Source of the DNA: Takifugu bimaculatus | Taxonomy: Eukaryota; Chordata; Actinopteri; Tetraodontiformes; Tetraodontidae | Assembly: GCA_004026145.2 (NCBI GenBank) | Contig: CP034995.1 | Span: forward strand, 5,754,513-5,818,512 | DNA: 64,000 bases | Direction: 5' to 3' | In this document: positions 46,237 to 56,520 of the stretch, one piece after another | How the letters are laid out: each line of letters opens with the position of its first letter | Position numbering within the stretch: the stretch's first letter is position 1 | The notes under the pieces: model-generated | Told to the model about the DNA's origin: nothing | The model's database searches: none | What the model saw: only the letters and a program-made list of their open reading frames with translations | Translations under genes and position numbers: made by a program

Positions 46237-48313
46237 ATTTAATGTTTCAGATATGGAACCGCAGAACAGCTGGTACTTGTGGCTTCAGTGACTACAGATT
46301 CTATCCTTCATCTCATAGTTTCTGTGTTTTTGGAGTTTTTGTGAGTGTGAGACAATCAAAAGTCACCCCTCCCTGTTTTTGGATTGGCTGAATTTTGGCC
46401 ACCTTTATGACATCACAGGTCAATGGTCCGTCCTCATGGGCCCATCCGATTGGTAGATGCTGATATTCATGGGTCAGAGAGGATGAGGAGATGTGGGCCA
46501 GAACCTTCCAGGAATATAAAGAACAAGAGTGTAATGTTTGAAATCTTCTCATCATTAATAAGGAGGATCAGTTTCAGCTTATTAGCTCACCAACCATGGA
46601 AGATATTTGCTTGCAGTCTTCAGCAGAACCTGAACTGGTCTCCTGTGGAGTCAAACGTTTGAATGTATTCGGTTTGCTGGAACAATTGTGAGCTGCAGTA
46701 CACTGGAGAACCCTTTGGTAGAACACCTGGACAAACTTGTCAGAACATGTAACTGGACCTATGCTCAGGAACCGACGTGTCCCGTGAGCTCAGATCTTCA
46801 GGACATCAGACTAACATTCACCTGTTTGCTGGTGTCTTCAACGTCAGAAAAAAACAGAAGGAAATCACCAGAAATATTTAAGCTCTTAACTGAATAATTG
46901 GACAAATAGTTCAATAACTGAATCACTTTAATGTGACTTTGGTTTCACAAAGAGAAAGCAAAGCTCCACCAGAGGACACTTGGGACACTGCAGGGTCAAG
47001 GGTGGGTGGGTGGGGGGGGGTCTGGGATTCCTAAATATTCATGAGGAGCCATGGTCTGATTGGCTCATTGGTGGGTGATGTTGGCATGACAACAAACCTC
47101 AGAAGAAAACCTTAAACAGGGGTACCAAGAGTGCAGAGACTCCCAACCCACGTTGATGACAGAGAAGATGGTGACAGAACAGTTGGAGGCTCCTGAAGCT
47201 CTGACCAGTTCATGTTTCTATCTTAGCAAATACATGCAGTTTACTCTGATTTTAGAAAAATTATGAATAATTGATAGAAACAGCAGCTGCATCAGCCAAT
47301 CAGGTAGCACCTCAATCGGCCAATCAGATGATGTCTCCTCAGTGTTGACCTCTGACCCTTTTCAGTGTTTTTTTAACCAGATTTTGAATAAGTTTTTGTT
47401 AGTTATTTCAATTCAAAGTTTTAAAAAAATAATCAAGAGACTTTCCTGCCAGTTTCTCCTGTAGACCCCAGTCTGTGCTGCCCCCTGCTGGATGCTCAGG
47501 TTATCCTCGCCCACTCCAAATAAACATGTAAATATACGCTTGGTTTTCTGTAACTGTGTAACCGTCTAGACTTTTATGAGCTTAGTTAACAGCATCACTT
47601 CATATCACATTATGATAAAAATATATTATATTGGTTTTAGATTAATAAATCATGAAAGGTCTAAATCTATCTGTTTTTTTCAAACCATCAGAGGTGAGGA
47701 TGACAACGATGAGTCATGAATTAGAACTCAACTGATTTGTGAGAACGTTGTGGCTGGTGTAGTTCCACATGGTGAGCTTCAGCCAGAACCAGATCCAGAT
47801 TTAACTGTGATGAGTAAAGCTCAACCAGTGAATTTCTGGGAAATGTCTTGACTCTTTGTGGCCATCAATCCTTGATGGCCACAAAGAGCACAGAAAGGTT
47901 CCGGACTCAGATGTGCAGAACCCTCACACCTCAGCACTTTTGTGTTTAGACCTGAAAATGAGTGTTGACCGGGCAGGTTCTGACCATCTGAGTTGACTCA
48001 CCTGGGGCCTTGGCACCAACCTATGGTTGTTGCTGAAATAGCTGACCTGCGGAATCTAAATATACCCAAACAGCCACCTGCTGGCACATTTACATGCGTC
48101 CATATATTGGACATCATATTTAAAGGTTCCAACAACATCCCGAAGATCAGAGGACATCTGTCAGAGACTTATGGAGAACAGGTGAACCTCCAGTGCTTCA
48201 CTCATCTCTTTTTTCAGCTCAACAGTCAGCCAAGAAGACATCTGCTGGAGATTTGGGCCACAGTAAAGCCACTGGTCAGCTTTGATTTCTGACTTTGAGT
48301 CACTTTGCTTCTA
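46237..48313. other. tmem178 3' flank and intergenic DNA
   Basis: No gene recognised. A possible distal poly(A) signal AATAAA lies at 47519-47524. A perfect short hairpin lies at 47852-47888 (listed separately). Confidence 0.4.
47852..47888. repeat. Perfect 17-bp-arm hairpin, 3-base loop
   Basis: Arms CTCTTTGTGGCCATCAA and its reverse complement, loop TCC. No U-tract or known RNA context is apparent. Confidence 0.85.
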
Positions 48314-49905
48314 CAGTGAGAGTAAAAAGTATTTGATCCCTCGCTGATTTTGTTGGTTTGTCCACTAATAAAGACATGATCATTCTATACTTTGAATGGT
48401 AGATGTATTCTAACATGGAGAGACAGAATATCAAAAAGAAAATCAAGAAAATAACTTTAAAGAATTTATTTTAATTTATTTGTTTTTCATTGAGGGAAAT
48501 AAGTATTTGATCCCCTAGTATGCATTAGGAGTTCTGGCTTTCACAGACCAGTTAGATGCTCCCAAACAACTTGTTACCTGAATTGAAGACACCAGGTCTA
48601 ACTAATCACCTGTATGTAAGACAACTGTTCACAGAATCAGACAATCAGACAGATTCCAAACTCTCCACCATGGGTAAGACCAAAGAACTCTCTCAGGACC
48701 TCAGAAACAGGATTGTTGACCTGCATAAATCGGGAATGGGCTACAAAAACATTAGCAAATTGCTGGGTATTAAAGTAACAACTATTGGTGCAATTGTGAG
48801 AAAATTTAAGAAGTATAACATGACCATCAATAGATCTCGGTCTGGTGCTCCACAGAAGATTTCACCTCGTGGGGTGGCAATTATCATGAGAACAGTGAGA
48901 AATCGGCCTGCAACCACACAGCAGGAGTTAGTGAATGACCTCCAGGCAGCTGGGACCAAAGTCCCAAAGGAAAACAATTGGCAACACTTTGCGCCGCAAT
49001 GGATTAAAATCCTGCAGTGCCTGAAAGATACCCCTGCTTAAGAAGGCACATGTGGAGGCTCGCCTAAAGTATGCCAATGATCACCTCAAAGATGTACAGT
49101 GATCGGAAGAAGGTTCTGTGGTCAGACGAGACCAAAATTGAACTATGTGGCCTCAACTCTACTCATCATGTGTGGAGGAAGAAAAATGCTGCCTATGATC
49201 CCAGGAACACTGTGCCCACCGTCAAGCATGGAGGTGGAAACATTATTTTTTGGGGGTGTTTCTCTGCCAAGGGCACAGGGCTACGTCACCACATCACTGG
49301 GAAGATGGACGGAGCCATGTACCGTGCAGTGCTGAGGGACAACCTCCTCCCCTCTGCTAGGAAGCTGAAAATGGGCCGTGGCTGGGTCTTCCAACATAAC
49401 AACGACCCAAAGCATACAGCAAAGGCAACAAAGGAGTGGCTCAAGAAGAACCATATTAAGGTCATGGAGTGGCCCAGCCAGTCTCCGGACCTCAATCCAA
49501 TTGAAAATCTATGGAGAGAGCTGAAGGTCCGAGTTGCCAAGCGACAGCCCACCAACCTTAATGATTTAGAGAGGATCTGCAAAGAAGAGTGGGCCAAAAT
49601 TCCCCGATATGTGTGCTAACCTTGTGGTTAACTACAACAAACGTTTGACCGCTGTGCTTGCAAACAATGGCTTTGCCACCAAATAATAAGTGCTTTTGGA
49701 TAGAGGGATCAAATACTTATTACCCTCAATGAAAAACAAATAAATTAAAATAAATTCTTTAAAGTTATTTTCTGGATTTTCTTTTTGATATTCTGTCTCT
49801 CCATGTTAGAATACATCTACCATTAAAAGTATAGAATGATCATGTCTTTATTAGTGGACAAACCAACAAAATCAGCAAGGGATCAAATACTTTTTACTCT
49901 CACTG
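48314..49905 (+). mobile_element. Tc1-like transposon with long inverted repeats, inactive
   Basis: The element starts CAGTGAGAGTAAAAAGTATT and ends in the inverse, flanked by TA on both sides (48312-48313 and 49906-49907), the mariner/Tc1 target. Terminal inverted repeats are about 200 bases long. Inside each is a second copy of the AAGTATTTGATCCC motif, the IR/DR arrangement known from Tc1-type elements. It encloses a broken transposase. Length is 1592 bp. Confidence 0.95.
48670..49619 (+). pseudogene. Tc1-type transposase, broken
   Basis: ATG at 48670 starts MGKTKELSQDL and a paired-like helix-turn-helix DNA-binding region (KSGMGYKNISKLLG; then RSGAPQKISPR). The frame is lost around 48980-49040 by small deletions and a TAA. 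It resumes at about 49071 with WSDETKIE (first catalytic Asp), GGGNIIFWGCFS, and NPIENLW (catalytic Glu). The second catalytic position of the DD34E triad reads Asn (FQHNNDPKHT, where Asp is expected before NDPKH). The frameshift and this substitution both rule out activity. Confidence 0.9.
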
Positions 49906-49907
49906 TA

Positions 49908-50784
49908 TTTTTGCGGGTATAGCAGAATCTCAGGTGACTCTTAAATGGTTCCTCAGGGTGCTGCTGCTGGGACTTTCCTAAAGGATCTCACTGAAACAAT
50001 CTGTTTCCTCAGAAACTAACAGAACAGAAAGACCAGATAAGACTGTTGAATATTTTTTTATTTGACTGTTGCTAATAAAATGTTGGTCTGATCTTGAAGG
50101 AGGTTGAAGCCTCCAGCTGAGGTCCGAACATCAACGATTAGATCAGCCCAAAGAGCTCACCGGCCTTCAGAGGGGGCCACCCCTTGCCTGATGGTTTGTG
50201 ATGTTTGCTGTGTCCATGGAGACCACCGTTGCCAGTGCAGCAACGGTAGTGCAGTGAAAACCGCTCAGGACATAAAGGCCTGTGTGCTCATCTGTGCAAG
50301 TGTGTGTCTGGACAGTGAAACACGGTGGAACACACAAGTGATCATCTCCATCAGCCAATTGGAGGGCTGATGGAGAAGGTTGGGGCTACACTTGAAAATT
50401 ATGACCAGTCAGAAACAAACTTTATGTATAAAGCCTCATGCCTATGATGACGCAGTTGTCCAAAGACCAGAAAAGATTTGCCCCTGGCAGAGGGGGCAGG
50501 AGGGGTAACAGGTGAAAAAATTGATGGATCACTATTGTAGTCTGTTGTGGTTCCACAAACCTCACTTTCTTCCAAACATCAGGAAAAGGGGGCAGAACCA
50601 GAACCAACTGCTGGGAGTAACCTGCCACAGGGCCTATGGGTGGTGGTATAGGTCCTCATTAGCCCCCACCCAGGGGTTCTCTAAGAATCAGAGAGGAAAT
50701 GGACAACCCCCACAAAAAAAACAACTAAACTCTGCTAGGATTTACACATTCTGTGATTGATCTTTGACCCTGCTTCTGTCATCT
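49908..50784. other. Intergenic DNA and irf2bp2 3' flank
   Basis: No gene supported. The ORF at 50104-50370 has no recognisable domain. It probably includes the irf2bp2 3' UTR; no poly(A) hexamer close to the stop was found on the minus strand (nearest candidate about 50056). Confidence 0.35.
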
Positions 50785-53700
50785 TTAAGGATCCTTCTCT
50801 TTCTTGACTTTTATGTCTCCAGCTAAGATGGTGGCAATTTCCCCCTGCATGAAAGCCCAGGGAACGCTAGAGCCCACTAGGGGGCACCGATCTCCACTGG
50901 GGCAGTACACCTCACCAGTGGCCCCCTGCTGCCTGATGCTCTTGCGGGAACATGGGAAGCAAAACTTGTGGGTGGACACCGACGGGCACTGGACAAAGTG
51001 TGTGTCCTCCAGCCGCTCGTGGCACAGCGTGCAGCACAGGGGGGCACCACTGGGGGCCACAGATGAGTCTGGAACACGCTGTGGAAGAGACCTGTGGGCC
51101 TCCAAGTCGCTGTTGTGTGTGTGCAGAGCAGAGGGGTTGGTGGACCTCTGAAAGGGTGGTGAGGGAGGGCCTCCTGCTCCTGAGCCATGTACTTGGCTGC
51201 CCTCCTGAGGAGAATCTATGCTTCCTGCACTGTCTGTGGCGAGGATGAGTGCTGCCGTGGGGGACTGGCTAGTCCGTACAGGGAGGGTCTCCGTGGGTGT
51301 GGTGCGGGAGTGAGGTGAGATGGAAGACGGGGTCCCGGAGAAGATGGTGGCAGAAGGCATCTTTGTTACCTCGGCAGTTGAAGGAAGCCATGGCGGGACA
51401 TCACTATTGTTCATCCTGGGAGCACTGCCTTCACCATCTGGGTCAGGGGAGGACTTCCTCTTCAGGCCACGCAGGTGCTTCCTGTCTGAGGAGGATGGAG
51501 GTGAGAAGTCAGCACAGACCACAGGTGGACTAACCTGACCCCACCCCCCCACCCCCAAATTCATATCACTGCCCCGAACATTCATGTTACCATCATCTAA
51601 ATCTAACATCCAAATCATCAAATACACATTAAAACATTTATGAAAACAAGTGCTGTACCCCCTTGTTCAACCATTGGCAGGTAAATTAGGTACTGGGGGG
51701 TCAGAATCAGCATATATACCAGAATATTGAGCTGATTTATAAGAAGAACTTACATTTATTGAACTTTCCACACATAATGTGCATTTACTGTGATATTGGC
51801 CCAAGGGAGGGTCTCCAGGGGAATAGTCCTGCTGACTTCTGACCCCACTCAACGCTTGCACTGACAGCTTGTTGTAATTAATGGACTTGCATGATCTATG
51901 CCTATTCTCTCTTCTACCTGCCCTCCCCCCATTCTCTGCCATCAGCAAGAGGGTCCCCCTATACGAGTCTGGTCCTGCTCAAGGTTTCTTCCTGTTAGAG
52001 GGGAGTTTTCCTTGCCACTGTTGCTTGTTGGGGGTCAGGGCCTGGAATTCTGTGAAGCACCTAGAGACAACATTGATTGTAACAGACGCTATATAAATAA
52101 AGATTGATTGGTTGACTGATTTGATGGAAAAACAGACGTTGTCAGCTGATGCTAGGGTTAGCGTCCCCGATGTGTTTGGGGAGCAATGAGATACCTTTGC
52201 TACAAAGCCTTTAGTCCCTCATCATGGGATGGAAATACCTCATTTGGTGCATTGACCAGCAGCCTGGTCCATTTAATCTTGTGGGGTAATTGTTGATATG
52301 ACTGACAACAGGTGACTCAGAGGCTACCTGTGTTAGCAAAAGCGCTACTGCTAGTTGACTGCTCTTCACTGTAACATCAATGTTAACATCTGTCCTCCCA
52401 TCCAACTTCAGGGTGACCGGTCCAAGTATCCACGTCTCACAGAAAGAGAAATGGAACAGGACTGTGTACAGTGGGTTCATAACAACTCCCAGTACACTGT
52501 AAAAAGTTCTGGTACACCAGAGGCTAAAATTGAGAAATGCCAGTACTCCATAGCGGTCCATTCCTTCCCACTTAAAGCACAGGACTGTAGATCTAACATG
52601 GGTGAGTGGGTATTCCTTCAGAAGTTCTAAAGTAGGTGGGTATTACTTAACTTTTCTCTCAGATTATGTATTTTTTGCTGATGTCACTGATGCAAACACC
52701 AGGAGACACATCAAAATGGAAATTAGTTTTGTACAATAATTTTTCTAAATATCCAATAATTGAAGATGAACATCATCATTTCCATTGGGCAGCACTGGAG
52801 TGACTAAGAGTTCAGCAATTCTTATTGTGTTAACTAGAGCTCTAAATGTTCCATAAATTCAGATTTTTGCATATTCTTAGGCCGATAAATCAAACAAGAT
52901 TGCACATAATTTGAAGAGTACACTTCAGATGTATTAAAAGAAAGAGTAACATTTTGTTAGCTTTGAAGACTTTCTCACCAGCCATATGTGTTTCACGCCT
53001 AGGACCGCGCGCATGCGCCTAAGAGCCAGGCGCGAAAGGCGCTGACGCATGATTTCAGTTGGGGTCTTTATGGCGCGTGGTGCTACCTGTTTTTGACGTT
53101 CCGCCACTGCTCTCATAGCCGAGCACGCGCGGCGTGGTCCCGTGCTCCTTCTTGAAGCGGCTGTCGAACGCTTGCAGCGCCATCAGGTCCCGCACACTCT
53201 TCCCTTTGTCAGACATGTCCAAAAGATTCTTGTCTTTCAGGTCCTCCGGACGCTTGACGTCCCGGGGACCAGCTTGAGCGGGGCGGCCACCGTGCGTGTG
53301 GATGGCAGACATGCCGCCTTTCACCAGCGGTAAAAGGCTGGGAGGTACGGCACTCATCCTGTGGGGATTGGGGCTTTGACGGTTCAGCTCTGGAGGCTCG
53401 TCGAGTTTTGCGAGTCCATTTGACAAAGGAGGGCCGTTCGCCTGCCTCCCTCCCTGATACTCCGGTCCGAACCGGGGTATGCGGTCAGACAGCGGGTAAC
53501 GGTCGAGAGGCTGCGGCAGACGGGAAGCCAACTCTCCGGCAGAGTGAGTGACCTCCTTCATGCTGTGCTGGGGCTTTCCCGGCCCCAAGGAGCGGCCCTC
53601 CTGGAAGCCGTGTGCTCGCTTCAGCTGCCGGGCAGTGTCGATAACGAACTCGACCCGGTCGGCCCCTTCATAGTTGACACATCCGCGGCAAACCGGCTCG

Positions 53701-53792
53701 CTAAAATCCCAGATCATCGCCCACGGCATGCGGGGCAGGTCGCAAAGATAGCATGACTGCCTTCTGGAGGCAGCGACCGCCACAGAGGACAT
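50785..53792 (-). CDS. irf2bp2: IRF2-binding protein 2, RING/zinc-finger co-repressor
   Basis: Nuclear co-repressor of IRF2 and NFAT targets, involved in inflammation and vascular control. Two exons on the minus strand, 53792-53087 and 51485-50785, give 468 residues (human IRF2BP2 587). The N-terminal IRF2BP zinc finger is nearly invariant: SCYLCDLPRMPWAMIWDF, then VCRGCVNYEGADRVEFVI. The C-terminal C3HC4 RING runs from about residue 386 to 436 (CCTLCHERLEDTHFVQC, HKFCFPCSR, YCPSGDRCPL). The intron sits before DRKHLRGLKRKSSP, at the place known for IRF2BP2; IRF2BP1 and IRF2BPL are single-exon. The middle is Pro/Ser-rich and shorter than in mammals, lacking the polyalanine and polyproline tracts. 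Ends are GT/AG. Confidence 0.95.
51486..53086 (-). other. Single intron of irf2bp2 with repeat insertion
   Basis: A 1.6 kb intron. It contains the fish repeat at 51941-52115; no other gene is seen in it. The ORFs inside are short and without domain. Confidence 0.6.
51941..52115 (+). repeat. Fish LINE/SINE-type 3' end repeat
   Basis: Reverse-oriented relative of 16700-16876. It runs from GCAAGAGGGTCCCCCTATACG to CGCTATATAAATAAAGATTGATTGG and sits in the irf2bp2 intron. Confidence 0.75.
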
Positions 53793-54125
53793 GTTGTGAG
53801 CTAGAGGAGACTAAAACCAGCGTTTTGGTCTCCGGCTGGTATTCACGCTGCTGTGGGGAGAAGAAAGGCTGAAAAAGGAGACCTTTAACGCTCACGAGTC
53901 TAAAACTGCTCACGAGTTCATCTTCGCCGCGTCCTTCTTCGTGCGCGCCTCCGTGTCCTCGCGTTCACGTCCAGCTCGAGTTCTCGCTGTGAAGTTGTGA
54001 CGTCAATTGCTCGTGCCCGGGATTTTTGGAGGGCCCCTCACGCGCAGGTTAAACCGCTTTACAGAAAATATTCTATAAGGAGATATTTTACTTTGAAACC
54101 TAAACCAAATACGAAAACAGTAGAT
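53793..54125. promoter_or_regulatory. CpG-rich 5' region of irf2bp2
   Basis: GC- and CpG-rich DNA continuing from exon 1 to about 54040, the expected CpG-island promoter. It turns AT-rich abruptly at about 54060. Confidence 0.45.
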
Positions 54126-54160
54126 CACACGAACATCGTAGCTGCTACGATGTTCGTGTG
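54126..54160. repeat. Perfect 17-bp-arm hairpin, 1-base loop
   Basis: Arms CACACGAACATCGTAGC and GCTACGATGTTCGTGTG around a single T. It lies at the boundary between the irf2bp2 CpG island and a LINE fragment. Confidence 0.85.
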
Positions 54161-54230
54161 GTCAATAAGTAAGTTAATAAGAACACACTTTTGAACTATC
54201 AAGAAACAGATTTCATAAAAGGTCAATGAC

Positions 54231-54815
54231 ATGAATGACAAAGTACACTCCTCACAAATCAGAGCACAGTATAATAAACTGCAACGTATTAAACTCATCA
54301 AAAAGGCAGGGTCTGTTGTTGGCTGTAGACTTGATAACTTGGACGAGGTGGTGAGGGACAGGATGGTGTTGAAACTGCGGACAATCATGCACAGTCCCTC
54401 CCACCCCCTCCATAACACAGTGGACAAACTGAGGAGCAGCTTCAGCAACAGACTCCTGCAGCCTCGCTGCTCTAAGGAACGGTACAGGAAGTCATTCCTG
54501 CCGTCCGCCATCAGACTATATAACTCATCCAAACCCAGCCAATAACAATAACTGTGCAATGTTCATGTTGTAATTTTATTTCTAATTTATTCTATATTTA
54601 TGTATATATGCTTATAATGCTTATAATATGTATATATTATATTATGTATATATTATATATATGCTTATAATATATGCTGTATATATGCTTATAACATTCT
54701 AATCTTATCTGTATTTATTTATTTTTTTCTGTCTCTTTACTCTGCATACGCTACTACTATAATTCAATTTCCCCACGGGGATGAATAAAGTTCATCTTAA
54801 TCTTAATCTTAATTA
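54231..54815 (+). mobile_element. 3' fragment of an L2/CR1-like LINE
   Basis: An open frame of about 100 codons (to 54545) is similar to the last part of the LINE ORF at 22364-23638: KKAGSVVGCRLDNL, HPLHNTVDKLRS, then a SAIRLYNSS ending. It is followed by an AT-rich tail and a (ATCTTA)n-like 3' end at about 54792-54815. Only the end of the element is present, a typical 5'-truncated insertion. It is of a different subfamily from the copy at 22275. Confidence 0.75.
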
Positions 54816-54940
54816 AGTCCCATTAGATTGTTCCTCAACAGTGATATGTTTATTAGTAGTACTATGATCTGTTGCTACAGAGCCTTAATTCCAGCTAACT
54901 TTGAATAGAGTGTAGTATTCTTCCAACCCCTTACTATTAT

Positions 54941-56520
54941 CCATCCATCCATCCATCCATCATCCATCCATCCATCCTCTACCGCTTATCCGGGGTCGGG
55001 TCGCGGGGGCAGCAGCCTAAGAAGAGGAGTCCAGACTTCCCTCTCCCCAGCTACCTCTTCCAGCTCATCCGGAGGGATCCCCAGGCGTTCCCAGGCCAGT
55101 CGAGAGACATAGTCTCGCCAACGTGTCCTGGGTCTTCCCGGGGGTCTCCTACCGGAGGGACATGCCCTGAACGCCTCACCAGGGAGGCGTCCAGGGGGCA
55201 TCCTAACTAGATGCCCAAGCCACCTCATCTGGCTCCTCTCAACGCGGAGGAGCAGCAGCTCTACTCTGAGCTCCTCCCGGATGGCAGAGCTTCTCACCCT
55301 ATCTCTAAGGGAGAGCCCAGCCACCCTACGGAGGAAGCTCATTTCGGCCGCTTGTACCCGTGATCTTGTTCTTTCGGTCATTACCCAAAGCTCATGACCA
55401 TAGGTGAGGGTAGGAACGAAGATCGACCGGTAAATTCTCTCTTGTGCGCCGCACCGATCCGCCTGTCGACCTCCTGCTCCATTCTTCCCTCACTCGTGAA
55501 CAAGACCCTGAGGTACTTGAACTCCTCCACTTGGGGCGGGATCTCCTCCTTGACCCGGAGAAGGCACTCCACCTTTTTCCTGTTGAGAACCATGGCCTCG
55601 GATTTGGAGGTGCTGATTTTCATCCCAGCCGCTTCACATGCAGCGGCGAACCGATCCAGTGATAGTTGGAGGTCACGGGCCGATGACGCCAACAGGACGA
55701 CATCATCTGCAAAAAGCAGAGACTCGATCCTGAGGTCACCAAACCGGACCCCCTCAACACCATGACTGCACCTAGAAATTCTGTCCATAAAAATTATGAA
55801 CAGAATCGGTGACAAAGGGCAGCCCTGGCGGAGACCAACCCTCACCGGAAACAAGTTCGACTTACTGCCAGCAATGCAGACCAAACTCTGACACTGATCG
55901 TAGAGGGAGCGGACGGCCCGTATCAGGGGGCCCGACACCCCATACTCTCGGAGGACCCCCCACAGGACACGGTCGAATGCCTTCTCCAAGTCCACAAAAC
56001 ACATGTGGACTAGTTGGGCAAACTCCCATGCACCCTCGAGGACCCTGCTGAGGGTGTAGAGCTGGTCCGCTGTTCCACGCCCAGGACGAAAACCACATTG
56101 CTCCTCCTGAATCCGGCGGACCCTCCTCTCCAGTACCCCTGAATAGACCTTACCAGGGAGGCTGAGGAGTGTGATCCCTCTATAGTTGGAACACACCCTC
56201 CGGTCCCCCTTCTTAAAAAGAGGGACTACCACCCCGGTCTACCAATCCAGCGGCACTGCCCCCAATGTCCACGCGATGTTGCAGAGTCGAGTCAACCACG
56301 ACAGCCCTACAACATCCAGAGCCTTAAGGAACTCTGGGCGGATCTCATCCACCCTCGGGGCCTTGCCAACGAGGAGTTTTTTGACTACCTCGGCAACTTC
56401 AGCCCCGGAGATATGAGAGCCTATCCCCAGGTCCCCAGGCCCTACTTCCTCACTGGAAGCGTGTTGATGGGATTGAGGAGGTCCTCGAAGTATTCCTTCC
56501 ACCGATCCATATAAAGGCAA
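54941..56520 (-). mobile_element. Rex3/RTE-like LINE, truncated and with internal deletion
   Basis: On the minus strand: a fragment at 56520-56239, a TAG codon, then 56232-55381 with YRGITLLSLPGKVY, EEQCGFRPGRGTADQL, FVDLEKAFDRV, LRQGCPLSPILF and the catalytic LLFADDVVLLASS. A deletion and frame change near 55415-55385 follow, then 55381-54986 with RVAGLSLRDRVRSSAI, WLGHLVRMPPGRLPG and WRDYVSRLAW. The element ends in a (GGAT)n tract (plus strand CCAT units at 54941-54977), as described for Rex3/RTE elements of fish. The endonuclease is missing. Stop, deletion and truncation make it a dead copy, although the palm domain is open. Confidence 0.85.

Noticed and set aside
45458..46291. Overlapping plus-strand ORFs of 105-137 codons after tmem178
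   Set aside because: They read through CA-rich and TGTACTCACCTC repeats; the protein is a periodic Leu/Ser/Cys/His pattern with no gene signals.
50104..50370. 88-codon plus-strand ORF near irf2bp2
   Set aside because: No domain, no splice or start context, overlapping antisense ORF.
53142..53756. Plus-strand ORFs across irf2bp2 exon 1
   Set aside because: Antisense shadows of a strongly conserved minus-strand coding exon.
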